Positions 42,984-53,979 of a DNA stretch of 64,000 nt are shown piece after piece. The notes under the pieces were generated by a model. That model made no database searches, was not told the origin of the DNA, and saw only the letters and a program-made list of their open reading frames with translations. Made by a program: the position numbers and the translations under genes. Source of the DNA: Clostridium frigidicarnis (GTDB taxonomy: Bacteria; Bacillota; Clostridia; Clostridiales; Clostridiaceae). The stretch lies in assembly GCF_900111985.1 (NCBI RefSeq), contig NZ_FOKI01000005.1:124001-188000 (forward strand), in the 5' to 3' direction. Position 1 is the first letter of the stretch. Every line of letters starts with the position of its first letter.

Positions 42984-44304
42984 CTTCAACAACCCCTATT
43001 AAATCATATTCTAAGGCTTTATTAACTTTAATCTTAACAAAATCTCCTTTGTTCATCTTAGTGGTCTTTTCAATATAAACTAATCCATCAATTTCTGGAG
43101 CCATACCTTTTGTTCTTCCAACATAGTACTGATCATTTTCTTTATCAACTAAAACCTCATATACCTTGTTAACTTTTTCTTTATTTAGGCATTTACACAA
43201 ATCTTGTTGTATTATCATTAGCTCCCTTTGTCTTTTTTTCTTTATATTCTCTTCTACCTGATTTTCCATTGTTGAAGCAGGTGTTCCTTCTTCTTGTGAA
43301 TAAGTAAAAACTCCTAAATTATCAAGTTTGTATTCTTTAACAAATTCTTTTAACTCGTTAAAATCCTCTTCTGTTTCCCCTGGAAAACCTACTATTAAAG
43401 AAGTTCTTAAAACCATGTCCGGCATTCTATTTCTTAGTTTTTTTATAGTATTTACTATTGTTTCTTTATTAGTTTTTCTAGCCATTCTTTTTAGTATATT
43501 ATCACTTATATGCTGAATTGGTATGTCTAAATAGTTGCATACTTTGTCATTAGTCGCCATCTCTTCTATAAGTTCGTCATTTATTTCTTCTGGATAACAA
43601 TATAATATTCTAACCCATTTTAACTTATCTATTTTACTTAATTCTTGTATTAATTTCACTAAGGATTTTTCACCATATAAATCTTCACCATATATAGTTG
43701 TATCCTGAGCAACTAGTATTAATTCTTCTACTCCATTTTCTGAAAGAGCTTTCGCTTCATTTACTATGTTTTCTAGTTTTCTACTTCTAAATTTACCTCT
43801 TATTTTAGGTATTATGCAATAAGTGCAGAAATTATTGCACCCTTCTGCTATTCTTATGTATGCACTATGTTTATCAGTTGTTATAACCCTTTTTCCTTCG
43901 TTTATACTTTCATTACTATACTCGCACTTAACTATTTTCTCCTTATCTACAAGGAATTTATCTATGTGCTTTATAAGGTCTGTATAGTCATTAACTCCTA
44001 AAAGTATATCTATTTCTGGCATAAGTTCTATAAGCTCTTTTCCATATCTCTGAGTTAAACACCCTGTAGCAACCAATATTTTGCAATTATGTTTTTTCTT
44101 ATATTCTCCCATATCCATTATCGTATCTATTGATTCCTGTTTTGAACTCTCTATGAATCCACATGTGTTTACAATTAAAATATCTGCTTCCTCTGGATTG
44201 TTTGTGATTTCATAACTGTTTTCTAATTTAGCTAAAATTATTTCTGTATCTATCCTGTTCTTATCGCAACCTAAGCTTATAATTCCTACTTTGTACTTAG
44301 CCAA
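42970..44304 (-). CDS. rimO: Ribosomal protein S12 methylthiotransferase RimO
   Basis: 444 residues. The N-terminal UPF0004 domain has the three cluster cysteines in [16 protein letters not shown] and TGCLTQRYG. The radical SAM domain has CNNFCTYC (CxxxCxxC, about 151-158), and a C-terminal TRAM domain follows. It methylthiolates Asp of ribosomal protein S12. The start is TTG at 44304 behind AGGAGGA, giving the usual N-terminus ([15 protein letters not shown]). It follows ftsK by 70 bases. Confidence 0.95.
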   Translation of the reverse strand: MAKYKVGIISLGCDKNRIDTEIILAKLENSYEITNNPEEADILIVNTCGFIESSKQESIDTIMDMGEYKKKHNCKILVATGCLTQRYGKELIELMPEIDILLGVNDYTDLIKHIDKFLVDKEKIVKCEYSNESINEGKRVITTDKHSAYIRIAEGCNNFCTYCIIPKIRGKFRSRKLENIVNEAKALSENGVEELILVAQDTTIYGEDLYGEKSLVKLIQELSKIDKLKWVRILYCYPEEINDELIEEMATNDKVCNYLDIPIQHISDNILKRMARKTNKETIVNTIKKLRNRMPDMVLRTSLIVGFPGETEEDFNELKEFVKEYKLDNLGVFTYSQEEGTPASTMENQVEENIKKKRQRELMIIQQDLCKCLNKEKVNKVYEVLVDKENDQYYVGRTKGMAPEIDGLVYIEKTTKMNKGDFVKIKVNKALEYDLIGVVEDELS

Positions 44305-44374
44305 TTTTCTTCCTCCTACGTCTAAAAAATATACACATTAATTTTATATCTCTTTCTTAATTAAAACAAGTATT

Positions 44375-46699
44375 TTAATTATAATTTTCATTTATTTCAT
44401 CTTTAGATATTAGTACTTGCCTTGGTTTACTACCATCTCTAGGAGAAATTATTTGCATCTCCTCTAACTCTTCCATTATTCTTGCAGCTCTATTAAACCC
44501 TATTCTAAGTCTTCTTTGAAGTAATGATGTAGAGGCTTGCCCAGACTCTACGACTACCTTAACTGCTTCGTCAATCAAAGCGTCTCCCCCTTCACTGTCA
44601 TTTCCTTTTGCAGTTGACATAGATTCATTATTTATATGTTCAATAATTTCTTCCTCATATTGACACTGATCTTGTTGTACTTTTATAAAATCAACAACCT
44701 TCTCTACTTCTTCTTCTGATATAAATGCCCCTTGGATTCTAACTGGTTTTGATTGCCCTACTGGATAGAACAACATGTCACCTTTACCTAAGAGTTTTTC
44801 TGCTCCTGCAGAATCTATTATTGTTCTAGAATCCACCTGAGATGACACTGCAAAGGATATTCTTGATGGTATGTTTGCTTTTATTACTCCTGTTATTACA
44901 TCTACCGATGGCCTTTGAGTAGCTATAACAAGATGCATGCCAGCTGCTCTTGCCATTTGAGCAAGTCTAGCTATATACTCTTCTACATCGCGAGGACACA
45001 CCATCATAAGGTCTGCAAGTTCATCTACTACTATAACTATCCAAGGTAACTTTTCATCTATTTTCCCCTTTTCGTACAAATCATTAAATCCTTCTACATT
45101 TCTAACCCCATTATCTGCAAATAACTTATATCTTCTTGTCATTTCATTTACAGCCCAATTTAAAGCAGCTGCAGCTTTTTTAGGATCTGTAACAACAGGG
45201 ATTAAAAGATGGGGTATTCCATTGTACACATTTAATTCAACAACTTTAGGGTCAATCATTAATAATTTTACTTCTTCTGGTGAATACTTATATAAGATAC
45301 TTATAACTAAGGTATTTATGCATACACTTTTACCTGAACCTGTAGCCCCTGCAATTAACAAATGAGGCATTTTAGTAAGATCTGCAACAACACATTTTCC
45401 GCCAATATCTTTTCCAAGAGAAAAAGCTAAGTTTTTTTTAGTATTTTCAAATTCTTCACTTTGAATTACTTCTCTTAGAAATACCGGTGTTAATTCTTTA
45501 TTAGGAACTTCTATACCCACTGCTGACTTACCCGGAATAGGAGCTTCTATTCTAACCCCTCTAGCTGCAAGACTAAGCGCTATATCATCTGATAAGTTTA
45601 CTATTTTACTAACTTTAACTCCTGCACTCGGCTGTAGTTCAAATCTAGTAACAGATGGTCCTTTTATAACTTGTAATACTTTGGCTTCAACACCAAAACA
45701 ATTCAATGTTTCCTCTAGTTTGGAAGCATTAGTTAATAGCTCTTTTTTGTCTTCTTTGTTCATTTGAGCCATTGTATTTTCATTCAAAAATTCTAAACTT
45801 GGCATTTTATATTCAATTTCATCAAAATTATTAGTCACTAATTTAGAATTAAGTTCATGACTTATTTCTTCCTTTATAGATTCTTCAATATTTCCTTTTT
45901 TCTTATTGGATCTTTTACTCTCATTATTTGAATTATTACCGTCAATAATCATTTCTGGACTTTCTTCTTTTTTATCCAAAGCTTCCTCATCTAGAATGCT
46001 TGAGTTTTTCATAAAATCCAATATTTTTATTTTATTATTTACACCATTTAAAAAATCTTCTTTTTGCAAATTATTATTTTCTGCTTCTATAACAGGTTTG
46101 ACGTCACCCTTATTTTTTCCGAGCCCTGATTTTCTTTCTCCAATATTGGAATTAACTTTGCTTTTAAAGTTACTTCCTATATCATACAGTGAAAAATCAA
46201 ATACTATTATCAGTGCTACTATATATACTGCAATATAAAGTACATAAGATGCTGCTACTCCTAATAATTTATATATTGGATAACTTATAATCATTCCTAA
46301 AATTCCACCATGAAATGTTTCTTGTCCCTTTACCAATATACTTAATCCTCTTGAAAATCCATCATAAAAATATAAATCATTATTAATTAACTGTATAAAT
46401 GCAAGTGTATTTATAAGAATTCCAACCATAAAATAAAATCTATTATCAATAATGTTGCTTAATTTTTTCTTAGTAATAAGGGCAAATCCATAAAAAATCA
46501 AGTAAAATGGAATTAAATATCCACCAATTCCTATTAAAGCAATTAGTACTCCCCTTATAAAAACTATTAAAGACCCTCCACTACTATGAAACATAGCAAT
46601 AGAAAATATTATTCCTAATGCTATAGCAAAAATGCCTCTTATTTCATTGTTTTCAATTAATGAATTAGATGAAGGTTTTTTTTTCTTTTTCTTTACCAC
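44375..46699 (-). CDS. ftsK: DNA translocase FtsK/SpoIIIE
   Basis: About 774 residues. Four membrane helices (about 25-170) precede an acidic, low-complexity linker (about 180-290). The RecA-like motor has Walker [15 protein letters not shown] and the motif [21 protein letters not shown]; a C-terminal gamma winged helix ([21 protein letters not shown]) follows. It pumps chromosomal DNA across the division or sporulation septum. The longest frame begins with a GTG within GAGGTG; a GTG three codons later (46699) is better spaced. Position beside tepA and dapG matches Bacillus spoIIIE. Confidence 0.95.
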   Translation of the reverse strand: MVKKKKKKPSSNSLIENNEIRGIFAIALGIIFSIAMFHSSGGSLIVFIRGVLIALIGIGGYLIPFYLIFYGFALITKKKLSNIIDNRFYFMVGILINTLAFIQLINNDLYFYDGFSRGLSILVKGQETFHGGILGMIISYPIYKLLGVAASYVLYIAVYIVALIIVFDFSLYDIGSNFKSKVNSNIGERKSGLGKNKGDVKPVIEAENNNLQKEDFLNGVNNKIKILDFMKNSSILDEEALDKKEESPEMIIDGNNSNNESKRSNKKKGNIEESIKEEISHELNSKLVTNNFDEIEYKMPSLEFLNENTMAQMNKEDKKELLTNASKLEETLNCFGVEAKVLQVIKGPSVTRFELQPSAGVKVSKIVNLSDDIALSLAARGVRIEAPIPGKSAVGIEVPNKELTPVFLREVIQSEEFENTKKNLAFSLGKDIGGKCVVADLTKMPHLLIAGATGSGKSVCINTLVISILYKYSPEEVKLLMIDPKVVELNVYNGIPHLLIPVVTDPKKAAAALNWAVNEMTRRYKLFADNGVRNVEGFNDLYEKGKIDEKLPWIVIVVDELADLMMVCPRDVEEYIARLAQMARAAGMHLVIATQRPSVDVITGVIKANIPSRISFAVSSQVDSRTIIDSAGAEKLLGKGDMLFYPVGQSKPVRIQGAFISEEEVEKVVDFIKVQQDQCQYEEEIIEHINNESMSTAKGNDSEGGDALIDEAVKVVVESGQASTSLLQRRLRIGFNRAARIMEELEEMQIISPRDGSKPRQVLISKDEINENYN

Positions 46700-46761
46700 A
46701 ATCTTCACCTCACCCTTAATTATTTCTACATGTTGAAATAATATCCTTTTTTATTTGTGAC

Positions 46762-46798
46762 AAAATTAAACCATAGGTTAAGCCTATGGTTTAATTTT
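46762..46798 (-). terminator. Terminator of the dapG/tepA region
   Basis: AAAATTAAACCATAGG (46762-46777) pairs perfectly with 46783-46798 around TTAAG; the tepA stop codon is in the stem. Confidence 0.88.
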
Positions 46799-47498
46799 GA
46801 TTTATATCTTCTATAAATTCATTGAGCTTATTTAAAGCTTCTTTTACTCCACCAACTTCATCTATAAGACCTTCTTTTACAGCATCTTCTCCAATAAGTA
46901 TTGTTCCTGTATCATTCATTAATTCATCAGTTTGCATCATAAGATTTTTTAGTCTATTTCTATTTATTTTTGAAGTTCTCACTATAAATTCATCTATTCT
47001 TTCTTGCATTTTATTAAAATATGCAAAAGTTTGAGGTGCACCAACCACAAGTCCATTCATCCTTATAGGATGTACAATCATGGTAGCAGATGGAGATATA
47101 AATGAATATCTAGCAGCTGTAGCAAGAGGAACTCCTATTGAGTGGCCACCACCAATAACTAACGATACCGTAGGTTTGCTTAAACTTCTTATCATCTCTG
47201 AAATAGCAAGCCCAGCTTCTATATCTCCCCCAACAGTATTTAACATAATTAAAATACCTTTTACCCTTTTACTTTGTTCCATAGCTACAAGTTGAGGTAT
47301 TATATGCTCATACTTTGTAGTTTTACTTTGAGGTGGCAATACTATATGCCCTTCTATTTGTCCTATAATAGGCAAAATTTGTATTTTATCACTATCATTA
47401 TCCACCAAATTAGTTGTTCCTAATTCTTTTATTGACTTTAACTCCTGATTTTCTTTATTATTCTCTTCATCTCTTTCTCTATTTGAATCATTACACAT
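46791..47498 (-). CDS. tepA: ClpP/SppA-fold serine protease TepA-like
   Basis: A 235-residue ClpP-like protein without ClpX-binding features. LNTVGGDIEAGLAISEMIRSL, the nucleophile region VIGGGHSIGVPLATAA (serine about 124) and MIVHPIRMNG (His near 149) follow the ClpP/crotonase fold. The N-terminal 30 residues are charged. It is known as translocation-enhancing protein TepA (YmfB) in Bacillus, cytoplasmic, and implicated in clearing signal peptides. The ATG follows AGGAGGGG; the gene sits between dapG and spoIIIE as in Bacillus. Confidence 0.88.
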   Translation of the reverse strand: MCNDSNRERDEENNKENQELKSIKELGTTNLVDNDSDKIQILPIIGQIEGHIVLPPQSKTTKYEHIIPQLVAMEQSKRVKGILIMLNTVGGDIEAGLAISEMIRSLSKPTVSLVIGGGHSIGVPLATAARYSFISPSATMIVHPIRMNGLVVGAPQTFAYFNKMQERIDEFIVRTSKINRNRLKNLMMQTDELMNDTGTILIGEDAVKEGLIDEVGGVKEALNKLNEFIEDINQN

Positions 47499-47549
47499 AA
47501 TTACCCCTCCTATATAAACTTAGTTTGTTCATATAGTAAGAGTATTATA

Positions 47550-48746
47550 CTATGGCATAAAACTTTTATGAATAACATTTATAGCTTTCTCTATAGAATC
47601 ACTATATATTAAACACCATATTGTTGTATGAGAATCTGCAGTTTGTAAAACCTCTATATTTTCATCTTTTAAAGACTTTAAGATTTTAGCCATAACTCCT
47701 GGTATACCCTTCATTCTGGATCCAATTATAGATAACTTACTACAATTACTTATACTCTCATAAATTATATTTAACTTTTTCATTATGTCATCAACCTGTT
47801 TAAAGTCTTTATTATCTATTGTGAAGACTTGTTGCCTAGGAAATATATTTATAAGATCTAAACTCACATGATTTTCTGCTAATATATCAAGTAACTTATC
47901 GACATTTTCATTGTCCTTATTATTTTGTCTTAATATATTTATTTGAACTCTATTTCCCATATGAGTTATTCCTGTAAGAATTGAATTTGATTTTTCATCT
48001 CCTATACTATTTATAAGAGTTCCCTTAGATTCTGACATGGTGTTCTTTATAACTAAAGGAATATTTCCCCTCATTGCTACTTCTACAGCTCTTGGGTGTA
48101 TTACCTTGGCTCCTTGATCTGCAAATTGGAACACCTCGTTATAGCTAATTGTGTCTATTAAATTCGCACTCTTAACTATTCTAGGATCTGCCGTCATTAT
48201 ACCATCAACATCAGTATATATCTGTATTTCTTTAGCCTTAAGAGCAACACCTAACACTGCAGCTGTGAAATCACTAGCACCTCTTCCTAAAGTTGTAAAG
48301 CACCCTTTATCTGTACATCCTTGGAACCCAGTTACTACCGGTACAATTCCATCTCTTAGTATTTTAGTTATATTGTCAGTCTTTACCTCTAATATTTCTG
48401 CATCACCAAAATTTTCATTTGTAATTATACCAGCCTGACCTCCTGTTAAAGGTAGTGCTTTTATATTAGAATCAAAAAGCTCATTGCTCATAATTACAGA
48501 ACTTATGATTTCTCCACAGCTTAGTAATAAGTCTGCAGATTGCAGATTAGTATTTTTAAATTCATTGTCTATTAAAGATAACAACGTATCCGTTGCATAA
48601 GGTTCACCCTTTCTTCCCATAGCCGATACAACAACTACAGGCATAAACCCATCTTCAATAGCTTTTTTAACTTTTTCTACTACCCTAGTTCTTCTTTCCT
48701 TAGTTGATACAGATGTTCCTCCAAATTTTTGAATCAGTACTTTCAT
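47550..48746 (-). CDS. dapG: Aspartate kinase (DapG type)
   Basis: 398 residues. KFGGTSVSTKERR begins the amino-acid kinase domain, with TLGRGASDFTAAVLG and YTDVDGIMTADPRIV following. Two C-terminal ACT domains (about 260-395) provide feedback control. It phosphorylates aspartate for the lysine/threonine/methionine and diaminopimelate branch. In Bacillus dapG lies in spoVFA-spoVFB-asd-dapG-dapA; here only dapG remains between ymxH and tepA, and dapA is 14 kb away. Confidence 0.93.
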   Translation of the reverse strand: MKVLIQKFGGTSVSTKERRTRVVEKVKKAIEDGFMPVVVVSAMGRKGEPYATDTLLSLIDNEFKNTNLQSADLLLSCGEIISSVIMSNELFDSNIKALPLTGGQAGIITNENFGDAEILEVKTDNITKILRDGIVPVVTGFQGCTDKGCFTTLGRGASDFTAAVLGVALKAKEIQIYTDVDGIMTADPRIVKSANLIDTISYNEVFQFADQGAKVIHPRAVEVAMRGNIPLVIKNTMSESKGTLINSIGDEKSNSILTGITHMGNRVQINILRQNNKDNENVDKLLDILAENHVSLDLINIFPRQQVFTIDNKDFKQVDDIMKKLNIIYESISNCSKLSIIGSRMKGIPGVMAKILKSLKDENIEVLQTADSHTTIWCLIYSDSIEKAINVIHKSFMP

Positions 48747-48766
48747 TTTTCATCCCCCTTGAATGT

Positions 48767-49042
48767 TTAAAGTTTATTTCTTTTCATTAAATTATCCTCT
48801 ATATCTACTATTATAGTTCTTACCCCAATCTTTTTGACATATTCCCAAGGTATTTCTAAAAATTCACTATTATTAAAAAAGCTAAACTTACTTTGATTAT
48901 TATTTATAATAAGCAACTTGAAATTTCCCTCATCATCTATAACAAGATCATTGTTGCTTAAATAATTGTACTTTTCTCCATCGTTAATATTTATTATCTC
49001 AAACCTTTCTAATTCACTAAAATATCTTGTATTTTCCTCCAT
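48767..49042 (-). CDS. ymxH: YlmC/YmxH family sporulation protein (PRC-barrel)
   Basis: 91 residues. FSELERFEIININDGEKYNYLSNNDLVIDDEGNF is the PRC-barrel signature of YlmC/YmxH, ending IPWEYVKKIGVRTIIVDI. The molecular role is unknown; the Bacillus gene lies between mlpA and spoVFA. The open frame extends 17 codons upstream, but AGGAGG precedes the ATG at 49042, which gives the family N-terminus. It is followed by dapG after 20 bases. Confidence 0.88.
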   Translation of the reverse strand: MEENTRYFSELERFEIININDGEKYNYLSNNDLVIDDEGNFKLLIINNNQSKFSFFNNSEFLEIPWEYVKKIGVRTIIVDIEDNLMKRNKL

Positions 49043-49113
49043 TATAATCCTCCTAATACTATGCTTATATTTCAATATATGATACATAAACATACTATTA
49101 TTACAAAGGATTT

Positions 49114-50367
49114 TTATATAATCGAATTCAGTTTTTCTAAGTTTAGATTTTTACCCACTAATGAACAATTGTATATTCCCTTATTAAATGTTTCATTCAT
49201 TATATTCGTTAAACTATCCTTATTTATACAATCTATTTTATGTATTATATCGTCAGGAGTGTATATTTTATTTAAAAACATTATAGAACGTCCATTGGCA
49301 AACATTTTACTGCTTGTGCTTTCTAATCCTAAAATATAATTTCCTTTTATTTGTTCTTTAGCTATTGATAAATCAAATTCATTAACTCCATTCTTACAAA
49401 AATCCTCTACTTCTTTTTTTATAACATTTATTGTATCGTAAACATATTTAGGTGATACACCTGTGTATATATTTAATACACCTGTGTTAATATAGGAAGA
49501 ACTATATGAATATATACTATAACAGAGTCCTAATTCTTCTCTTACCTTTTGAAATAGACGTGAAGATACAGTACCACCAAAGACATTATTTATAAGAAGT
49601 AATGAGTATACATCATCATGCCCTATAGGAATTCCCTTTAATCCCAAGCAAAGATGAACCTGTTCAATAGGCTTTTCTCTATATTCAACTTGCTTTAATA
49701 TAGGGGGTGCAGAATAAATAACCAGTTGCTTATTATCACACTTCCAGTTTGAAAAATATTTTTCTATTAGTTGCTCTATATTATATTGTTTAACATTTCC
49801 ACAAATTGATATCACAGTTTTATCTGGTGTATAATGATTTTTTATGTACTCTTTAATCATATCTTGATTAAAAGATTTTACTGTGTCCTCTGTTCCTAAT
49901 ACTGGGTAAGATATTGAATCTTCTCCCCAAACACAGTGACTATGTAAATCAGATAAAACTTCTTCTGGTGAATCCTCACCCATATTTATTTCTTCTATTA
50001 CAACACTTTTTTCTTTTTCTATTTCTTCCTCACTAAATATACTATTGAACATCATATCTGATAGTACATCTAACGCTAAATCTAAATGACTATTTAATGC
50101 CTTTATATAATAGCATGTTGCCTCTTTACCAGTAAAGGCATTCAATTGCCCTCCAACATTCTCAATAACTTCTGCTAATTCCTTAGCAGTTCTATTGTCA
50201 GTTCCTTTAAAAAACATATGTTCTATAAAATGTGATATACCATTATTATATTTACTTTCATTTCTTGACCCATTTTCTACCCATAATCCAACACTTACTG
50301 AATTAATATAATCTATATTTTCTACCACAACTCTTAACCCATTATTTAGCTTAAATACATTGTACAT
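49114..50367 (-). CDS. mlpA: M16 family zinc peptidase (MlpA/YmxG)
   Basis: 417 residues. The inverted zinc motif HFIEH lies near residues 43-47 (GISHFIEHMFFKGT), with the distal glutamate in EKSVVIEEINMGED; the second, inactive M16 half has FGGTVSSRLFQKVREELGLCY. It degrades peptides or small proteins; Bacillus MlpA affects exoenzyme expression. Start choice is ATG 50367 with TGGAGGAA ahead; the longer frame overlaps pnp and includes non-conserved sequence. It sits directly after pnp as in Bacillus (with ylxY missing). Confidence 0.9.
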   Translation of the reverse strand: MYNVFKLNNGLRVVVENIDYINSVSVGLWVENGSRNESKYNNGISHFIEHMFFKGTDNRTAKELAEVIENVGGQLNAFTGKEATCYYIKALNSHLDLALDVLSDMMFNSIFSEEEIEKEKSVVIEEINMGEDSPEEVLSDLHSHCVWGEDSISYPVLGTEDTVKSFNQDMIKEYIKNHYTPDKTVISICGNVKQYNIEQLIEKYFSNWKCDNKQLVIYSAPPILKQVEYREKPIEQVHLCLGLKGIPIGHDDVYSLLLINNVFGGTVSSRLFQKVREELGLCYSIYSYSSSYINTGVLNIYTGVSPKYVYDTINVIKKEVEDFCKNGVNEFDLSIAKEQIKGNYILGLESTSSKMFANGRSIMFLNKIYTPDDIIHKIDCINKDSLTNIMNETFNKGIYNCSLVGKNLNLEKLNSII

Positions 50368-50401
50368 AAATATAAATTCCTCCATAATATAAAAAAATAA
50401 A

Positions 50402-50420
50402 AAGGCATTGCTATGCCCTT
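50402..50420 (-). terminator. Terminator of pnp
   Basis: GGCAT/ATGCC (50404-50408 with 50413-50417), extended by AA/TT, is followed on the minus strand by TTTTTATTTTTTT. It lies 6 bases after the pnp stop. Confidence 0.75.
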
Positions 50421-50425
50421 CTATT

Positions 50426-52540
50426 TTAGTTGTTATCCTCTTTTGTTTCAGCTTCATCATCTTTTATGGCATCTTTTCTAGATAAGTTAATTCTCCCTTG
50501 AGAATCTACTTCTGTAACCTTAACTAAAATTTCATCCCCTACTGATACAATATCCTCTACTTTGTTAACTCTGTTAACATCAAGTTTAGATATATGAACT
50601 AATCCTTCTTTACCAGGAAGTATCTCAACAAAAGCACCAAAAGTTGCTATCTTAATTACTTTTCCTAGGTATATTTCTCCTGCTTTAACTTCTCTAGTTA
50701 AATCATCTATAATTTTAATTGCTTGCTTTCCACTTGCAGAATCTACTGCTGTTACAAACACTTTTCCATCTTCTTTTATATCAATTTTAACTCCAGTTTC
50801 AGCTATTATTTTATTAATAGTCTTTCCACCCACACCTATTACATCTCTTATCTTATCTGGTTCTATAATTATAGTAAAAGTCTTAGGTGCATATAAAGAA
50901 ACTTCTTCTCTAGTAGTTGGTATACATTGTTTCATTTTTTCAAGTAAGAATAATCTAGCATCTCTAGCTTTTTCTATACTGATTTTAACACTGTTATTAG
51001 ATAATCCTTTTAACTTTGTATCAACCTGTATAGCTGTTATTCCCTTTTCAGTTCCTGCAACCTTAAAGTCCATATCTCCAAAGAAATCCTCTATACCTTG
51101 TATATCTGTTAAAATTTCCTCTTGTGATAAATCTTCACTTGTAACAAGTCCCATGGCTATTCCAGCTGCTGGTCTCTTTATTGGAACCCCTGCATCAAGT
51201 AATGCTAACGTACTTCCACAAACACTTGCCTGAGATGTTGACCCATTTGAACTTAATACTTCTGACACAAGTCTTATTGTATATGGAAATTCCTCTTCTG
51301 ATGGTATTAGTGGTTCTAAAGCTTTCTCTGCTAATGCTCCATGACCAATTTCACGTCTTCCAGGACCTCTTAACGGTCTAACCTCTCCAACACTATAAGC
51401 TGGGAAATTATAATGATGCATATATCGCTTAGATACTTCTTCACCTATTCCATCTATAATTTGAACATCCCCAATAGCACCTAAAGTTGCAACAGTCATA
51501 ACCTGAGTTAATCCTCTAGTAAATAGTCCTGTTCCATGAGTTCTAGGAAGTAATGAAACTTCACAGCTTATAGGTCTTATTTGATTGAACTCTCTACCAT
51601 CTGGACGTCTTTTTTCTTTTAAAATCATATTTCTTACTGTTTCTTTTTGAATTTTATATACAACATCTGATATATCTGACGAATCATCTGGATACTTTTC
51701 GTTAAAGTTCTCTTTTATCTTCTCTTTAACATTATCCATTGCTTCATTTCTAACATCTTTATCTATTATATACATAGCTTCTTTTATCATATCGAAAGCA
51801 AAATCTCTAACTTCTTTTTCTAATTCTTCGCTTACTGCATGAACTTCGAATTTAGCTTTTTTCTTTCCAAATTTCTCAATAGCTTCATATTGGAAATCAA
51901 CTAACTTCTGACATTCTTTAAATGCAAACATTATAGCCTCATACATTGTATCCTCAGCTATTTCATCTCCATTTGCTTCAATCATCATAATTTTTTCTCT
52001 TGTTGCACAAACAGTTAATGCCATAGAGCTTTTTGCTCTTTGTTCTGTAGTTGGATTTAATATAAACTCTCCATCTATTAATCCTACTGAAACTGTTCCT
52101 ACTGGATCTACAAAAGGAATACTTGATATACTTAATGCCATTGATGCAGCATTAATAGCTAATATTTCAGGAAGGTTGTCGTTTTCTACTGACACAACAG
52201 TACAAACAACTTGAACATCATTTCTATATCCTTTAGGGAATAACGGTCTTAAAGGTCTATCTATAGCTCTTCCATTTAATATGGCCTTTTCTGAAGGTCT
52301 ACCCTCTCTTTTTATAAAACCTCCTGGTATTTTACCAACGGAATATAGTCTTTCTTCATATTCAACGCTTAATGGGAAAAAATCTATACCATCTCTTGGC
52401 TTTTCAGAAGAATTTACGTTAACTAATATAACAGTATCGCCATAGCTCATCATTATTGCTGCATTAGAAAGCATACCTACTTTTCCGTATTCTACTTTTA
52501 TAGGTCTACCTGCAACTACAGTTTCAAGTGTATGATGCAT
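50426..52540 (-). CDS. pnp: Polyribonucleotide nucleotidyltransferase (PNPase)
   Basis: 704 residues. Two RNase PH domains (about 1-220 and 310-545, with [15 protein letters not shown] and [17 protein letters not shown]) enclose an alpha-helical domain. A KH domain ([17 protein letters not shown]) and an S1 domain ([31 protein letters not shown]) follow. It degrades mRNA 3'-5' by phosphorolysis. The ATG at 52540 follows GAGAGGAGGT. It follows rpsO, the universal arrangement, behind the rpsO terminator. Confidence 0.98.
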   Translation of the reverse strand: MHHTLETVVAGRPIKVEYGKVGMLSNAAIMMSYGDTVILVNVNSSEKPRDGIDFFPLSVEYEERLYSVGKIPGGFIKREGRPSEKAILNGRAIDRPLRPLFPKGYRNDVQVVCTVVSVENDNLPEILAINAASMALSISSIPFVDPVGTVSVGLIDGEFILNPTTEQRAKSSMALTVCATREKIMMIEANGDEIAEDTMYEAIMFAFKECQKLVDFQYEAIEKFGKKKAKFEVHAVSEELEKEVRDFAFDMIKEAMYIIDKDVRNEAMDNVKEKIKENFNEKYPDDSSDISDVVYKIQKETVRNMILKEKRRPDGREFNQIRPISCEVSLLPRTHGTGLFTRGLTQVMTVATLGAIGDVQIIDGIGEEVSKRYMHHYNFPAYSVGEVRPLRGPGRREIGHGALAEKALEPLIPSEEEFPYTIRLVSEVLSSNGSTSQASVCGSTLALLDAGVPIKRPAAGIAMGLVTSEDLSQEEILTDIQGIEDFFGDMDFKVAGTEKGITAIQVDTKLKGLSNNSVKISIEKARDARLFLLEKMKQCIPTTREEVSLYAPKTFTIIIEPDKIRDVIGVGGKTINKIIAETGVKIDIKEDGKVFVTAVDSASGKQAIKIIDDLTREVKAGEIYLGKVIKIATFGAFVEILPGKEGLVHISKLDVNRVNKVEDIVSVGDEILVKVTEVDSQGRINLSRKDAIKDDEAETKEDNN

Positions 52541-52620
52541 AACACGACCTCCTCTCGAATTTTATTAATAATATGTTAGTATTAACATATTTTTCTTAAT
52601 TATTAATTTCTTAAAATAAT

Positions 52621-52640
52621 AGAGCGGAAAAATCCGCTCT
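52621..52640 (-). terminator. Terminator between rpsO and pnp
   Basis: AGAGCGGA (52621-52628) pairs perfectly with 52633-52640 around AAAA, 8 bases after the rpsO stop; the tail is ATTATTTT on the minus strand. Confidence 0.85.
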
Positions 52641-52647
52641 AAGTAAA

Positions 52648-52914
52648 TTATCTTCTTAATCCTAATTTTTCAATTATAGATCTGTATCTTTCTATATCTT
52701 GCTTTGTTAGGTAGTTTAGAAGACCTCTTCTTTGTCCTATCATTTTGAATAATCCTCTTCTTGAGTGATGATCTTTCTTGTGAGTTCTTAAATGGTCTGT
52801 CAAATAGTTTATTCTTTCTGTTAATAAAGCTATTTGCACTTCTGGAGAACCTGTATCTCCTTCATGTCTTGCATATGTGTCCATTATCTCTTGTTTTCTT
52901 GCTTTATCCATCAT
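52648..52914 (-). CDS. rpsO: 30S ribosomal protein S15
   Basis: 88 residues, standard S15: THEG-like [54 protein letters not shown]. It binds the three-way junction of 16S rRNA h20-22. The open frame runs 13 codons further up, but GGAGGT precedes the ATG at 52914 and the family length is 88-89. Confidence 0.98.
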   Translation of the reverse strand: MMDKARKQEIMDTYARHEGDTGSPEVQIALLTERINYLTDHLRTHKKDHHSRRGLFKMIGQRRGLLNYLTKQDIERYRSIIEKLGLRR

Positions 52915-53041
52915 TGTATAAAACACCTCCAAAATATTATCCCCTAAGTCCAAGAATTAAGTTGGCATTCTTAAAACTTAGATATAGGTTCTTCAACGGT
53001 TATTATATCAAACTAAATATGCATTGTAAATTATTTTTTTA

Positions 53042-53968
53042 TTATTTTATACATATTTCTTTACTTCTAGCGTAAGCCTCATCTATTTTCAATTGACTTA
53101 TTAACTCCTCTAAAGACGAAAACTTTATTTCATCTCTAAATTTATTTATAAAATATACTTCTATGGTTTCTCCATATATTTCTTCATCAAAATCTAATAT
53201 AAACGTTTCTATAGTTAATTGTTGTCCATTTACAGTAGGATTATACCCTATATTGGTAATTCCTTTAAAAATTCTCTTATTATATTTTACATTTGTGTAA
53301 TATATACCTTGTTTAGGGACCACTGAATTTTTATTGTAATTTAGATTTGCTGTAGGAAATCCCAATGTCCTCCCCAACTTTTTACCATTTATAATTACAC
53401 CCTTCATTAAAAATGGTTCCATTAGATACTTGTTTGATATATCTACATGACCATTCCTTATAAGATATCTTATTAATGAACTGCTTATTACATCATTTCC
53501 ATCCATTAGAGCATCTATAATTATAAGCTCAAAGTCAAATTTACAACTTAATTTTTGTAGTAATTCTGTATCTCCCAAATTCTTATATCCAAATCTATAG
53601 TTGAATCCTACAACTATTCCCTTGACATTAAATGTTTTAACCAAATTTTCAATAAATTCCTCAGAGGTCATTTTCATAAATTTTTCATCAAAATCTATAA
53701 ATGCCGCATAATCTATTCCTAGCTTTTCAAGCAATCTAACCTTTGTTTCATTGTTTATTATAAGCTTTGGAGCCTTTTCCTTATTTATAGTAGTCAAAGG
53801 ATGATTTTTAAAAGTATATACCATACTTTTGCATTTTTTTTCTTTTGCTTTTTCATTAATTTTATCAATTAATGCTCTATGTCCTATATGTAGACCATCA
53901 AAACTCCCCAATGCAATATATATTCCTTCTTTAAAATCATTAGCTAAAACTTTTTCAACTATAACCAT
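53042..53968 (-). CDS. ribF: Bifunctional riboflavin kinase / FAD synthetase
   Basis: 308 residues. The N-terminal adenylyltransferase domain contains ALGSFDGLHIGHRALI (nucleotide-binding HxGH) and SSSLIRYLIRNG. The C-terminal flavokinase domain contains GRTLGFPTANL and GITNIGYNPT. It makes FMN and FAD from riboflavin. It lies 11 bases after truB in the conserved rbfA-nrnA-truB-ribF string; ATG at 53968 with a GGGG-containing site. Confidence 0.95.
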   Translation of the reverse strand: MVIVEKVLANDFKEGIYIALGSFDGLHIGHRALIDKINEKAKEKKCKSMVYTFKNHPLTTINKEKAPKLIINNETKVRLLEKLGIDYAAFIDFDEKFMKMTSEEFIENLVKTFNVKGIVVGFNYRFGYKNLGDTELLQKLSCKFDFELIIIDALMDGNDVISSSLIRYLIRNGHVDISNKYLMEPFLMKGVIINGKKLGRTLGFPTANLNYNKNSVVPKQGIYYTNVKYNKRIFKGITNIGYNPTVNGQQLTIETFILDFDEEIYGETIEVYFINKFRDEIKFSSLEELISQLKIDEAYARSKEICIK

Positions 53969-53979
53969 GTTAACTACCC

